This document shows positions 48,189-58,278 of a stretch of 64,000 nt of DNA, piece by piece (positions within the stretch are counted from its first letter, which is position 1; every line of letters begins with the position of its first letter). A program made the translations under genes and the position numbers. A model generated the notes under the pieces. It did not search any database. It had not been told where the DNA came from and was given only the letters and a program-made list of their open reading frames with translations. The stretch comes from Hymenobacter sp. CRA2. GTDB lineage: Bacteria > Bacteroidota > Bacteroidia > Cytophagales > Hymenobacteraceae. Where the stretch lies: assembly GCF_002007105.1 (NCBI RefSeq), contig NZ_MVBC01000009.1, positions 124,001-188,000 on the forward strand. The letters are read 5' to 3'.

Positions 48189-48806
48189 TTACGAGGCCTG
48201 TTGGCGTCGGCTGGCTTGCGCCTGCAGTAGCGTTTGGTTGGCCGCGGCCATCTGCACGATATCAGCGACGCGGCGCGCCCGCGTGTCGGGGCGCTTGGCG
48301 CTGAGCAGCCACTGCAGCAACATCTTGCGGTTGCTAGTGCTGAAGTCCTCAAAATTGCCGCGGGCGGCTTCATTGGTTGCCAGCGCCTCAACCAGATCAG
48401 CGGGCACCTCCAGGTTTTCGGAAGCGTCGATGGCCGTCCAGCTGCCGTTTTGCTTGGCCACCTCGATGGCGTGCAGCCCAGCCGGCTGCATAAGCCCCGC
48501 GGCGCTCAGCCTTTCAATATGCTGCTTGTTGATCTTAGACCACACGCTGCGTGGCTTGCGCGGGGTGAATACCTGCTTGTAGCGGTGCTCGTCGATGGTG
48601 TTGGCCTTGGAATCAACCCAGCCGAAGCACAGCGCTTCCTGCACGGCCTCGGCCCAACTGATGCTGGGCTGCCCGCTGCTCTTTTTGTGGTACACCAACC
48701 ACGCGCCCGCGGCTGTGGCGTGGTTTTCTTCCAGCCATTGCCGCCACTGCTGGCGGTCGGCGGCCGTTACGTGGGGCAGGTCAGCGAGGAGGACTTTCGG
48801 AGGCAT
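48189..48806 (-). CDS. YdeI/OmpD-associated family protein
   Basis: The 205-residue protein matches the YdeI family: RQQWRQWLEENHATAAGAWLVYHKKSSG, ISWAEAVQEALCFGWVDSKANTID, RYKQVFTPRKPRSVWSKINKQHIERL, and a C-terminal Lys/Arg-rich helical part. It is soluble and of uncertain function; related proteins are implicated in antimicrobial-peptide or antibiotic tolerance in enterobacteria. It converges with hscA (62 bp gap) and is divergent from anmK, with about 65 bp between the start codons. Confidence 0.85.
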   Translation of the reverse strand: MPPKVLLADLPHVTAADRQQWRQWLEENHATAAGAWLVYHKKSSGQPSISWAEAVQEALCFGWVDSKANTIDEHRYKQVFTPRKPRSVWSKINKQHIERLSAAGLMQPAGLHAIEVAKQNGSWTAIDASENLEVPADLVEALATNEAARGNFEDFSTSNRKMLLQWLLSAKRPDTRARRVADIVQMAAANQTLLQAQASRRQQAS

Positions 48807-48871
48807 GGCAACGGCATTGACGGATGCTAAATATAAGCCGGGCGGCCGCGGCGGCGCTACCTTAGCCGCTG

Positions 48872-50077
48872 ATGAATGCTCACCTCGCCCACCTCTACCA
48901 GCTGGCCCAGCAGCCCAGCCGCCGCATCATCGGCCTGATGTCCGGCACATCCCTCGATGGCCTCGACGTGGCTCTGTGCCACCTCGAAGGCAGCGGGCCG
49001 GCCACGCGCCTGACGCTGGAGCAGTTTTGCACCATGCCCTACCCCGACGAGGTGCGCACGCGGGTGCGGCGCGTGTTTGCCCAGGCTGAGGTGTCGCTGG
49101 AGGAATTGACCTTGCTCAACGCCTGGTTGGGCACGCTGCACGGCCAGCTGGTGCTCGATTGCCTGCAACAGTGGGGCCTCACGGCAACCGCCGTCGACCT
49201 AGTAGCTAGTCACGGCCAAACGGTATACCACGCGCCGCAGCACCAGCACCAGCGCGCCGAATACCCGCTCAACGCCACGCTGCAAATCGGCGACGGGGAC
49301 CACGTGGCCGTGCGCACCGGCATCGTCACCCTTAGCGACTTTCGCCAGAAGCACGTAGCCGCCGGCGGCGAAGGTGCCCCGCTGGCCGTGTACGGCGACT
49401 ACCTGCTCTTTTCCGATCCGCAGGAAGACCGGCTGCTGCTCAATCTGGGCGGCATTGCCAACTTCACCTACCTGCCCGCCTCCCTCGATGCCAGCCAGGT
49501 TTTCAGCACCGATGTCGGCCCGGGCAACACGCTGCTCGATGCCTTCGTGCGCGAGTACTACCCCGGCCACAGCTACGACCCCGACGGCCGGTTTGCCGCC
49601 GCTGGCACGCCCAACCAGCCCCTGCTGGCTGCCCTGCTCGATCATCCTTTCTTCGCGGCTTCGCTACCCAAAACCACCGGCCCCGAGCTTTTCAGCCCCG
49701 CCTACGTGCGCGCGGCCCAGCAGCGCAGCGGCACCTTGGCGGCGTCACCGGCCGAGCTGCTGGCCACCCTCACCAAATTAAGTGCCGAAGGTATTGTCCG
49801 TGCGGCCCAGCAGGCCTTCGGCCCGACACCAGCGGCCACCGTGTACGCCAGCGGTGGCGGCATGCACAATCCGGTGCTGATGGCCGCTATCCGGCAGCGT
49901 CTGCCGGCCTGCCGCTTCAGCACCACGCAAAGCCTTGGTGTGCACCCCGATGCCAAGGAGGCAGTGCTTTTTGCCGTGCTGGCCAACGAAGCCCTGGCCG
50001 GTTCGGCCGTGGCCATCGGTGCGGGGCGCCAACGGGTGCCGGCGGTACACCTGGGGAAGATTTCTTTGCCGGCCTAA
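48872..50077 (+). CDS. anmK: Anhydro-N-acetylmuramic acid kinase
   Basis: AnmK phosphorylates and hydrolyses 1,6-anhydro-MurNAc from recycled peptidoglycan to MurNAc-6-phosphate. The 401-residue ASKHA-fold protein begins near IIGLMSGTSLDGLDVALCHLEG (phosphate 1), has VASHGQTVYHAP, LLLNLGGIANFTYLP, FSTDVGPGNTLLDAFVREYY and YASGGGMHNPVLMAAI. Length agrees with the Bacteroidota form. The start codon at 48872 is slightly upstream of the conserved core. It converges with the secreted hypothetical gene (5 bp between stops). Confidence 0.95.
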   Translation: MNAHLAHLYQLAQQPSRRIIGLMSGTSLDGLDVALCHLEGSGPATRLTLEQFCTMPYPDEVRTRVRRVFAQAEVSLEELTLLNAWLGTLHGQLVLDCLQQWGLTATAVDLVASHGQTVYHAPQHQHQRAEYPLNATLQIGDGDHVAVRTGIVTLSDFRQKHVAAGGEGAPLAVYGDYLLFSDPQEDRLLLNLGGIANFTYLPASLDASQVFSTDVGPGNTLLDAFVREYYPGHSYDPDGRFAAAGTPNQPLLAALLDHPFFAASLPKTTGPELFSPAYVRAAQQRSGTLAASPAELLATLTKLSAEGIVRAAQQAFGPTPAATVYASGGGMHNPVLMAAIRQRLPACRFSTTQSLGVHPDAKEAVLFAVLANEALAGSAVAIGAGRQRVPAVHLGKISLPA

Positions 50078-50082
50078 GCCTT

Positions 50083-50526
50083 TCAGCGCACTTTACCGGG
50101 TACCAGCCGGAACTCCAGCACCTTGGTAGCCGCCGAGTCGCGGAAAGTCACGTCCAGCTGCACCGGCGCGGCCTTGGCCGAATCGCTTTTGAAGGTGAAG
50201 GCGTAAAACCAGCGGCTATCCTCGTTTTCGCCTAGGCGCAGGCCCAGCCGGTACAGCTCAATGCCCACACCGGCTTGCTGGCCCTGCTGATAGATCGGCT
50301 GCGCGGCCGCCCGAAACTGCCGCGGCGTAGTAACGGTCTGCACTTCGGGCGCCAGCAGCGCGTAGGCTTGCGCGTATCGGCCTTGCAGAATAGCCAGTAA
50401 AAAGCTTCGGGCAATAAAGCCCTGTTTGGGCGGCGTAGCCCAGGCAGCGGTGCCCAGCAACCACAGCCCGGCCAGCAGGCCAAGCTTTCTGAAAAACGCC
50501 TTGCTCGGCGCAGCGGGAAAATACAT
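50083..50526 (-). CDS. Hypothetical secreted protein
   Basis: The 147-residue protein has a signal-like hydrophobic segment (LGLLAGLWLLGTAAWA), followed by a small alpha/beta domain: FLLAILQGRYAQAYALLAPEVQTV, then a strand-rich part WFYAFTFKSDSAKAAPVQLDVTFRD. The layout is reminiscent of DUF3887/DUF4878-type (SnoaL/NTF2-like) secreted domains, which is a weak guess. I used the ATG at 50526. Confidence 0.55.
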   Translation of the reverse strand: MYFPAAPSKAFFRKLGLLAGLWLLGTAAWATPPKQGFIARSFLLAILQGRYAQAYALLAPEVQTVTTPRQFRAAAQPIYQQGQQAGVGIELYRLGLRLGENEDSRWFYAFTFKSDSAKAAPVQLDVTFRDSAATKVLEFRLVPGKVR

Positions 50527-50615
50527 GTGCTCGTCTAACGCACATTCCACGCCAGAGTAGCAGTTTGATGCTTGGCGCTTCAGGTTACGCTGCCGGTTTG
50601 CCCCGGCCGGCCGCC

Positions 50616-50930
50616 TTATTCTTCTTCTGCTGGTACCAGCAGAAACACATCCTCACCCGGGCGCTTCATCACGTACTTCTCGCGGGCAAACTTCTCCAGC
50701 ATCTCGGGGCTGCTCAGCAGCTCCGCCCGGTCCTGTTTCACTTCCTCGATCTTGCCGGTATAGTATTCCTTCTGCTCCTGCAGTTCCCGGTACTTATCGA
50801 ACATCTCGTACTGCTTCAGCAGGTCGTTGGCGTCGAACAGCAGCATCCATATCAGAAAAGTCAGCCCGGTGAGGAAGTAGAAGCTGCGCAAAAAGCGCGG
50901 AACGCGGTTGAACAAGTTGGCGAGCTGCAT
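50616..50930 (-). CDS. FtsB/DivIC-family septum formation protein
   Basis: The 104-residue protein has one N-terminal transmembrane helix (YFLTGLTFLIWMLLF), then a coiled coil (LLKQYEMFDKYRELQEQKEYYTGKIEEVKQDRAELL) and the family ending MLEKFAREKYVMKRPGEDVFLLVP. This is the layout of FtsB/DivIC, a bitopic divisome protein that works with FtsL and FtsQ. The ATG at 50930 is preferred over a TTG 6 bp upstream. It follows the CARDB gene by 42 bp on the same strand. Confidence 0.9.
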   Translation of the reverse strand: MQLANLFNRVPRFLRSFYFLTGLTFLIWMLLFDANDLLKQYEMFDKYRELQEQKEYYTGKIEEVKQDRAELLSSPEMLEKFAREKYVMKRPGEDVFLLVPAEEE

Positions 50931-50972
50931 GGGCAAACGGCTGGTTACTGCAAAGTACGGGCTTTTGCCGCC

Positions 50973-52094
50973 TTATTGCACCAGCAGCCGCTGCCGCCCT
51001 TGTAGCTGGTCGCCGGCAAATACTTCCAGCAGGTATTGTCCGGGCGCCATGCCATCTACATTCAGCTGGCTTGCGCTGCCGACCAGCGGCTGGACTTGCC
51101 GCCGCAGCACTTCCTGGCCTAGCGTGTTGCGCAGCACCACCGTCACCGGTTTTGCCTGCAACACCTCTTCCAGTTCTATATGCAGAGGCTGGCCGCCTAC
51201 CACTGGATTAGGGTAAACCTGTGCCGCAAACGGCTTCTGCGCCCCGCGCGCCGCCGTGACGCCGCCAGTAACGGTAATGGCCAGTGCCCGGCTGTTGTTG
51301 TTCTCATTCGACTCAGCAATCCGGTTCAGGTGGTCTGCCACAATCAGGATATAGTACCTGCCGGGCCGCGTGCTGGCCGGCACCGTCAGCACGGGGTTGG
51401 AGGTGATAGTGCCGGTGCTGCCCCCTGAGCTATTGCCGGCCAACGCTCCCGTGGCGGAAGTGCCCAGTACCACGTCGCCAGGAGCCAGCACGGTATCCGC
51501 CGACAGGTAATAGCCCAGTTCCACGTTGGGGCTACTGCCCACCCCGTAGTTGCTGATGAAGGTAAATGCCCCCAGGCTGCCGCCCGCCGGCAGAGCGTTA
51601 AACGAAATGGAGGGCCGCCACAACGCCAGATCCGGCAATTGAGGTGCCCCGCCTACCGCTACGGTGACAGGCGTCGTCAGTACGTTGTTTTGCTCGTTGC
51701 TTTCCCGCTCCATATCCAGCGGATCAGCCACAAATACCACGTGGTAATTGCCTGCTCGCGTCGCGGCCGGGATGGTGACGTTGATAGTCAGCGTCGCAGA
51801 AGTTGTCGAGCCGAACAAATTGGTCCCTACCGAATTCAGGTACACGTCAGTCCCATCCCAGGTATTGTCCGCCGACAGATAAGCACCGATAAAGGCAAAC
51901 TGCGCGGCGGTACCCAGTGTGCGAATGGTCGCAGAGAGTTGGTAGTTGGCACCGGCGTACACGGTGCTTGGGCAAGAAATAGGCGTCGTTACTACTAGAT
52001 CCGGCTGCGCCTGGGTCCGCGCCGATAGTCCCAGCCAGCTGAATAGAAGCAGCAAGAGCACTCGGCTGACTTGTGAAGTAAACAATCTATTCAT
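50973..52094 (-). CDS. Secreted CARDB-domain protein with T9SS sorting domain
   Basis: The 373-residue protein starts with a signal peptide (VLLLLLFSWLGLSARTQAQ), then two CARDB-like beta-sandwich domains: PDLVVTTPISCPSTVYAGANYQLSATI to NNVLTTPVTVAV, and PDLALWRPSISFNALPAGG to NNNSRALAITV, each ending in the (E/N)SNE.NN signature. The last 80 residues (VYPNPVVGGQPLHIELEEV to RQRLLVQ) are a T9SS sorting domain. No enzymatic domain is present; a cell-surface adhesion or structural role is inferred. It is downstream of eno in orientation but has its own terminator context. Confidence 0.85.
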   Translation of the reverse strand: MNRLFTSQVSRVLLLLLFSWLGLSARTQAQPDLVVTTPISCPSTVYAGANYQLSATIRTLGTAAQFAFIGAYLSADNTWDGTDVYLNSVGTNLFGSTTSATLTINVTIPAATRAGNYHVVFVADPLDMERESNEQNNVLTTPVTVAVGGAPQLPDLALWRPSISFNALPAGGSLGAFTFISNYGVGSSPNVELGYYLSADTVLAPGDVVLGTSATGALAGNSSGGSTGTITSNPVLTVPASTRPGRYYILIVADHLNRIAESNENNNSRALAITVTGGVTAARGAQKPFAAQVYPNPVVGGQPLHIELEEVLQAKPVTVVLRNTLGQEVLRRQVQPLVGSASQLNVDGMAPGQYLLEVFAGDQLQGRQRLLVQ

Positions 52095-52158
52095 GCGGTG
52101 ATGGGTTTTGGAGTAGTAATAGCTTGGTAAAGTTGGGGATAAACCTCTGTAAGCACAA

Positions 52159-52192
52159 CAAAGCCGGCCCATCTTGCGACGAGCCGGCTTTG
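52159..52192 (-). terminator. Intrinsic terminator of eno
   Basis: The 10-bp arms CAAAGCCGGC (52159-52168) and GCCGGCTTTG (52183-52192) close a 14-nt loop, 21 bp past the eno stop. The T run is short. Confidence 0.7.
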
Positions 52193-52212
52193 CCTTGCTA
52201 GGTACGCCCAGC

Positions 52213-53589
<1,377 letters not shown>

Positions 53590-53701
53590 TTAGCCTACGC
53601 AGCATTTCAAATCAACCGTTTGCGTCAGTCCAGAGCGGTGAAAAAACTCTTATGCCGAGCGCAACCGAGGCCTCTCAGACGAAGCGCAAGAGTCACAACA
53701 A

Positions 53702-53732
53702 AAAGGGACGGCCCGTGAGGAGCCGTCCCTTT
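53702..53732 (-). terminator. Intrinsic terminator of rplQ (end of the alpha operon)
   Basis: The 11-bp arms 53702-53712 and 53722-53732 (AAAGGGACGGC / GCCGTCCCTTT) close a 9-nt loop, 27 bp past the rplQ stop, with a T run on the minus strand. Confidence 0.85.
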
Positions 53733-53758
53733 CAACTCTAAGCGCCGAAGCGCCGCAA

Positions 53759-54331
53759 TTACGAAGCCGATTCCTCGGTGTTCTCCTCGCGGGTTTCGCC
53801 TTCCTTCAGCGTGTCGGTAGCCGTGTCAGCCGGAGCCGACGTTTCTACCTGCGTGGTCGAAGCAGCGGGAGCGACCGTGGTAGCAGCACCTTCCTTCTTA
53901 GCACCACCACGACGCGAACGGCGGGTCGTAGCCTTGGCTTCGCCAGCCGACTTAGCAGCCAGCAGAGCTTCGTTGTAGTCCACCAGCTCGATTACGCACA
54001 TATCAGCGTTGTCACCGGCACGGCCGGCGCTCAGCTTGATGATGCGGGTGTAACCGCCCGGACGGCCGGCAATTTTGCCAGCTACTTCGCCGTACAGCTC
54101 CTTGATGGCTTCTTTGTTCTGCAGTTCAGCAAATACGATGCGGCGCGAGTGCGTCGTGTCGTCCTTCGAGCGGGTCAGAATCGGCTCTACGTACTTACGC
54201 AGTTCCTTCGCCTTAGCCGTCGTCGTCGTGATGCGCTTGTGCAGGATCAGCGAGATGGCCAAGTTCGACAGCATGGCGCTGCGGTGGGCAGTAGTCCGGC
54301 CCAGGTGGTTGTCTTTTTTACCGTGACGCAT
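53759..54331 (-). CDS. rplQ: 50S ribosomal protein L17 with extended C-terminus
   Basis: Residues 1-120 are a standard L17 ([71 protein letters not shown]). The following 70 residues are an Ala/Thr/Glu-rich, probably disordered tail, which several Bacteroidota L17 proteins carry. L17 is an assembly-early protein at the exit side of the large subunit. It is the last gene of the alpha operon but is separated from rpoA by a terminator-like hairpin. Confidence 0.97.
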   Translation of the reverse strand: MRHGKKDNHLGRTTAHRSAMLSNLAISLILHKRITTTTAKAKELRKYVEPILTRSKDDTTHSRRIVFAELQNKEAIKELYGEVAGKIAGRPGGYTRIIKLSAGRAGDNADMCVIELVDYNEALLAAKSAGEAKATTRRSRRGGAKKEGAATTVAPAASTTQVETSAPADTATDTLKEGETREENTEESAS

Positions 54332-54440
54332 TGGTCAAGAAAAGTTAGTGGTATGCTTGCGGACGACGACCACGGCGGACCGAAGCCTCATTAGAACCGT
54401 CGCCCCGTAGGGCACACCGAGAAGTGTGAAAAAGTAAAAA

Positions 54441-54475
54441 GGATGAATGAGCCGAGGGTGTCAACTCATTCATCC
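54441..54475 (-). terminator. Terminator-like hairpin between rpoA and rplQ
   Basis: The 11-bp arms GGATGAATGAG (54441-54451) and CTCATTCATCC (54465-54475) close a 13-nt loop 10 bp past the rpoA stop. The minus strand then reads TTTTTACTTTTT, a good T-tract. A near -7 box (TAACTTTT) precedes the rplQ start. Confidence 0.7.
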
Positions 54476-54484
54476 CCAAAGATA

Positions 54485-55474
54485 CTAGTCTTCTTCCAGA
54501 CGGAACTTAGCCACGTCCATACCGAAGTGCAGGCCCTTCTCTTCGACAAGGTTCTCCAGCTCGGTCAGCGACTTCTTACCGAAGTTGCGGAACTTCATCA
54601 TGTCGGCCAAGTCCAATTGCACCAGGTCGCCGAGGGTCTTGATATCGGCAGCCTTGAGGCAGTTGTACGCGCGAACCGACAGGTCCATGTCCTGCAGCGG
54701 GGTCTTGAGGACCTTGCGCATGTGCAGCGTCTCTTCATCCACGCTGGTCTCCTCTTCGGCCTTGGCCGTTTCGAAGGTCATCGTGTTGTCCGAGAACAAC
54801 ATGAAGTGTTGAATCAGGATGTTGGCAGCGCCTTTCAGCGCGTCCTCGGGGTGAATCGAGCCGTCCGTGTGGATTTCCAGCAACAACCGCTCGTAGTCGG
54901 TCTTCTGCTCCACGCGGGTGTTTTCGATGCTGTACTTCACGTTCTTGATGGGCGTGAAGATGGCGTCGATGGCAATCTGACCAAAAACTTGATCAGCCGG
55001 CTTGTTTTCCTCGGCGGGTACGTAGCCACGGCCCTTCTGAACCGTAAACTCGAACTCCAGTGAGGTGTTCGTGTCGATGTTGCAAATCACCAGCTCCGGG
55101 TTCAGCACCTGGAAGCCGTTGGTGAACTTGTTGATGTCACCAGCGGTGAAGGAATCCTGGCCGCTGATGCGCACCGTGATTTTGTCTTCGATGACATCGT
55201 TGATCTTCTTGAACCGAACTTGCTTCAGGTTCAGGATGATTTCCGACATGTCCTCGATAACGCCTTCGATGGTCTGGAACTCGTGCAGCACGTTGCTCGT
55301 GCGGACCGAGGTAATTGCGTACCCCTCGAGCGACGACAGCAGGATGCGCCGCAGCGCGTTGCCGATCGTCACGCCGTAACCCTTCTCCAGCGGTTTAAAC
55401 TCAAACGTTCCGTAGAAGTCGTCGGATTTCTCCATCACGACCTTCTCCGGCATTTGAAAAGCGAGAATTGACAT
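54485..55474 (-). CDS. rpoA: DNA-directed RNA polymerase subunit alpha
   Basis: The alpha subunit scaffolds RNA polymerase assembly and contacts promoters and regulators. The 329-residue protein has the N-terminal dimerisation domain ([32 protein letters not shown], ..[16 protein letters not shown]) and the C-terminal domain with [30 protein letters not shown] and [18 protein letters not shown]. It lies in the usual place after rpsD. A 15-bp hairpin lies between rpsD and rpoA. Confidence 0.98.
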   Translation of the reverse strand: MSILAFQMPEKVVMEKSDDFYGTFEFKPLEKGYGVTIGNALRRILLSSLEGYAITSVRTSNVLHEFQTIEGVIEDMSEIILNLKQVRFKKINDVIEDKITVRISGQDSFTAGDINKFTNGFQVLNPELVICNIDTNTSLEFEFTVQKGRGYVPAEENKPADQVFGQIAIDAIFTPIKNVKYSIENTRVEQKTDYERLLLEIHTDGSIHPEDALKGAANILIQHFMLFSDNTMTFETAKAEEETSVDEETLHMRKVLKTPLQDMDLSVRAYNCLKAADIKTLGDLVQLDLADMMKFRNFGKKSLTELENLVEEKGLHFGMDVAKFRLEED

Positions 55475-55521
55475 AGATGCGGATGTAAGGGATGTTGAAG
55501 GAAGAAGTCAAGCCAATGCAG

Positions 55522-55565
55522 GAGCCGGCCGCTGCCAATGGGGCTTCCCAGGCAGCGGCCGGCTC
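55522..55565 (-). other. 15-bp hairpin between rpsD and rpoA
   Basis: The perfect GC-rich arms 55522-55536 and 55551-55565 close a 14-nt loop 13 bp past the rpsD stop. No T-tract follows, so it looks like an mRNA-processing, pausing or regulatory stem rather than a terminator. Confidence 0.65.
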
Positions 55566-55577
55566 TGCAGCTCAGGC

Positions 55578-56183
55578 TTACTTCGAATACAGTTCGACGA
55601 TCAGCTGCTCCTCGATTTTCTCGGGGATCTGGTCGCGCTGGGGCGTCGAGATAACCTTACCGGTCAGCTCTTTGGCGTCCCACTCGAGCCAGCCAAACTG
55701 ACGGGCGTTGCGCACCGACAGGCTGTTCGTGATTACTTCCAGCGACTTCGACTTTTCGCGCACGGCTACGATGGTGCCGGGCTTTACGTGGTACGAGGGG
55801 ATGTTAACCACCTCGCCGTTCACGGTGATGTGCTGGTGCGACACAAGCTGACGGGCAGCGCGGCGCGTCGGGGCGATGCCCAGACGGTACACCACGTTGT
55901 CCAGACGCGTCTCCAGGAAAGCCAGCAGGTTTTCGCCGGTGATACCGGGTACACGAGCGGCTTTGTCGAAGAGGTTAGCGAACTGCTTTTCCAGTACCCC
56001 GTAGAGGTACTTTACTTTCTGCTTCTCCATCAGCTGCACGGCGTATTCCGACTGCTTCTTGCGGCGGCCACGGCCGTGCTGGCCCGGAGGATATGCTTTC
56101 TTGGTGAGTGCCTTGCTCGGGCCGAAAATGGCTTCCCCGAAGCGACGGGCAATCTTGGTTTTGGGGCCGGTATAACGTGCCAT
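55578..56183 (-). CDS. rpsD: 30S ribosomal protein S4
   Basis: S4 nucleates 30S assembly. The 201-residue protein has an N-terminal [21 protein letters not shown] without the Cys zinc motif of some species, the core [23 protein letters not shown], and the S4 RNA-binding domain [33 protein letters not shown]. In E. coli S4 represses its own alpha operon; no such site can be identified here except the hairpin that follows. Confidence 0.98.
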   Translation of the reverse strand: MARYTGPKTKIARRFGEAIFGPSKALTKKAYPPGQHGRGRRKKQSEYAVQLMEKQKVKYLYGVLEKQFANLFDKAARVPGITGENLLAFLETRLDNVVYRLGIAPTRRAARQLVSHQHITVNGEVVNIPSYHVKPGTIVAVREKSKSLEVITNSLSVRNARQFGWLEWDAKELTGKVISTPQRDQIPEKIEEQLIVELYSK

Positions 56184-56275
56184 TCTAGAGAGGTGATTTT
56201 TCTGGGAAGAAAAGAAAACTGCCTGGCCACCCTAGCTCCCTCACGGGGCGGTAGCGGCCACGCGTCTGCCGTTAC

Positions 56276-56668
56276 TCAGACGCGGCGACGTTTGGGGGGA
56301 CGGCAGCCGTTGTGCGGCAGCGGAGTCACGTCGCGGATGGTCTGCACCTCAATACCCATGTTCTGGAATGCACGGATAGCCGACTCGCGGCCAGCACCCG
56401 GACCTTTCACGAACACTTCGCACTTGCGCATGCCCAGGTCGTAGGCTACTTTGCCGCAGTCTTGGGCAGCGGTTTGGGCGGCGTAGGGCGTGTTCTTCTT
56501 CGAACCACGGAAACCCATTTTGCCGGCCGAAGCCCACGAAATCACCTGGCCGTTGTTATTCGTAACCGAGATGATGATGTTGTTAAACGAAGCCTTGATG
56601 TGCACCTGACCGGTTGCTTCAACCTGGACGACGCGCTTCTTGGCTTTGTCTTTTCTCTTTTGTGCCAT
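56276..56668 (-). CDS. rpsK: 30S ribosomal protein S11
   Basis: The 130-residue protein has [58 protein letters not shown] and [20 protein letters not shown], ending with [12 protein letters not shown]11 sits on the 30S platform near the P and E sites. It lies between rpsM and rpsD as in most bacteria. Confidence 0.98.
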   Translation of the reverse strand: MAQKRKDKAKKRVVQVEATGQVHIKASFNNIIISVTNNNGQVISWASAGKMGFRGSKKNTPYAAQTAAQDCGKVAYDLGMRKCEVFVKGPGAGRESAIRAFQNMGIEVQTIRDVTPLPHNGCRPPKRRRV

Positions 56669-56746
56669 TTGGTTATCGCAAAAAAGGCGAGAGGTGTTGG
56701 CGGCAGTTGGAAAGTCATGAAGGCCCGCCGCCGATTCCCGCTATGA

Positions 56747-57124
56747 TTATTTCGTAGCCTTCTTTTTGCCGGCAACGGTTTTCCGTTTGCCTTTGCGGGT
56801 ACGCGAGTTGTTCTTGGTGCGCTGACCCCGAACCGGCAGCCCTTTGCGGTGACGGAGGCCACGGTAGCAACCGATGTCCATCAAACGCTTGATGTTGAGC
56901 TGAACTTCCGAGCGCAGCACACCTTCCGTCTTGTATTCCGAAGCAATGATGCTACGGATTTCACCCGACTCGGCTTCCGTCCACTCGCTAACCTTTTTGT
57001 TCAGGTCAACACCTGCTTTCGTGAGGATAGCGGCGGCCGACGAACGACCGATGCCGAAGATGTAGGTGAGGGCGATTTCGCCGCGCTTCTTGTCCGGGAT
57101 GTCTACCCCTGCAATACGTGCCAT
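56747..57124 (-). CDS. rpsM: 30S ribosomal protein S13
   Basis: The 125-residue protein has [26 protein letters not shown], the helix-hairpin region and the RNA-binding tail [26 protein letters not shown]13 lies at the head of the 30S subunit and contacts the P-site tRNA and L5. It follows rpmJ by 21 bp. Confidence 0.98.
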   Translation of the reverse strand: MARIAGVDIPDKKRGEIALTYIFGIGRSSAAAILTKAGVDLNKKVSEWTEAESGEIRSIIASEYKTEGVLRSEVQLNIKRLMDIGCYRGLRHRKGLPVRGQRTKNNSRTRKGKRKTVAGKKKATK

Positions 57125-57145
57125 GTTCTTCCTATTGCTTGTTGA

Positions 57146-57262
57146 TTAGCCCTGACGCTGCTTGTAGCGGGGGTTCTTCTTGTTGATCACGTAAAGCTTC
57201 CCTTTACGGCGGATCACCTTGCAGTCGGCGCTGCGCTTTTTCACCGAGGCTTTGACTTTCAT
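57146..57262 (-). CDS. rpmJ: 50S ribosomal protein L36
   Basis: This 38-residue protein begins [11 protein letters not shown] and continues [13 protein letters not shown] to RYKQRQG. It lies exactly between infA and rpsM, its conserved position. It lacks three of the four zinc ligands found in the classical CxxC...H form, so it is the zinc-free type. Confidence 0.95.
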   Translation of the reverse strand: MKVKASVKKRSADCKVIRRKGKLYVINKKNPRYKQRQG

Positions 57263-57272
57263 GTCCGGGGGG

Positions 57273-57491
57273 TTATTTGTAACGGTAAACGATTCGCCCC
57301 TTCGACAAATCGTAGGGCGACATTTCGAGCTTCACCTTATCGCCGGGCAGAATCTTGATGTAGTGCATGCGCATCTTTCCGGAGATGTGCGCAATCAGCT
57401 GGTGCCCGTTTTCCAGTTCCACTCGGAACATGGCATTAGACAAGGCTTCCAGGATGGTTCCGTCCTGCTCAATCGATGACTGTTTGGCCAT
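57273..57491 (-). CDS. infA: Translation initiation factor IF-1
   Basis: IF-1 is a small OB-fold protein that blocks the A site during initiation. The 72-residue protein has [51 protein letters not shown] and [11 protein letters not shown]. It overlaps the end of map by 23 bp and precedes rpmJ by 10 bp. Confidence 0.98.
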   Translation of the reverse strand: MAKQSSIEQDGTILEALSNAMFRVELENGHQLIAHISGKMRMHYIKILPGDKVKLEMSPYDLSKGRIVYRYK

Positions 57492-58275
57492 AAGGCTGCG
57501 AGGTCTGCTGTAACGCTTTTTCTATGTGGGCGAAAGAGGTTAGTATCTCCGCTTTATTCTGACGAACCACTACGGTGTGCTCGAAATGCGCCGAGGGCTG
57601 GCGGTCTTTGGTCCGGATGGTCCAGCCGTCCTGTTCCTGCACTACAGCTTTGCCGCCCAGGTTCACCATCGGTTCGATGGCTATAACTAAACCGCTCTGC
57701 AGTTTCAGGCCCGAGCCACGCTTGCCGTAGTTTGGCACCTCGGGCTTCTCGTGCAGGCTCTTACCAAGGCCGTGCCCAACAAGTTCCCGAACCACCGAAT
57801 ATCCACGTTTTTCCACGTAGCTCTGGATGGCGTAGCCGACATCACCCATACGGTTGCCAGCGACGGCTTGCTCGATGCCCTCGTACAAGGACTGCTTCGT
57901 AGCTTCGAGCAAGGCTAACACTTCCGGTTTCACCTCCCCTACTGGGTAGGTATAGGCGCTGTCACTGTGGTAGCCGTTGAGCTTCACGCCCGCGTCTACC
58001 GAAATGATATCGCCGCTTTTCAATACATGGTTACCGGGAAACCCGTGCACTACCACCTCATTGGGCGAAATGCACAGGCTGTATTTGAACCCGTTGTAGC
58101 CCTTGAAAGAAGGAACGCCGCCGTGGTCTCGGATGAATTCCTCGGCGCGCTTGTCCAGCTCCGCCGTGGCAATCCCTTCCCGGATCATGCCGGCTACTTC
58201 CCCATGGGCACGAGCCAGCACATCAGCACTGGCTCGGATCAATTCGATTTCTTCTTCGCTCTTGTACAGGATCAT
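57469..58275 (-). CDS. map: Type I methionine aminopeptidase
   Basis: This enzyme removes the initiator methionine from new proteins. The 268-residue metalloprotease has [26 protein letters not shown] (metal Asp residues), [18 protein letters not shown] (metal His) and [12 protein letters not shown] (metal Glu) and [23 protein letters not shown]. Placement between secY and infA is common in Bacteroidota. Its 3' end overlaps infA by 23 bp. Confidence 0.98.
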   Translation of the reverse strand: MILYKSEEEIELIRASADVLARAHGEVAGMIREGIATAELDKRAEEFIRDHGGVPSFKGYNGFKYSLCISPNEVVVHGFPGNHVLKSGDIISVDAGVKLNGYHSDSAYTYPVGEVKPEVLALLEATKQSLYEGIEQAVAGNRMGDVGYAIQSYVEKRGYSVVRELVGHGLGKSLHEKPEVPNYGKRGSGLKLQSGLVIAIEPMVNLGGKAVVQEQDGWTIRTKDRQPSAHFEHTVVVRQNKAEILTSFAHIEKALQQTSQPYGQTVID

Positions 58276-58278
58276 GGC

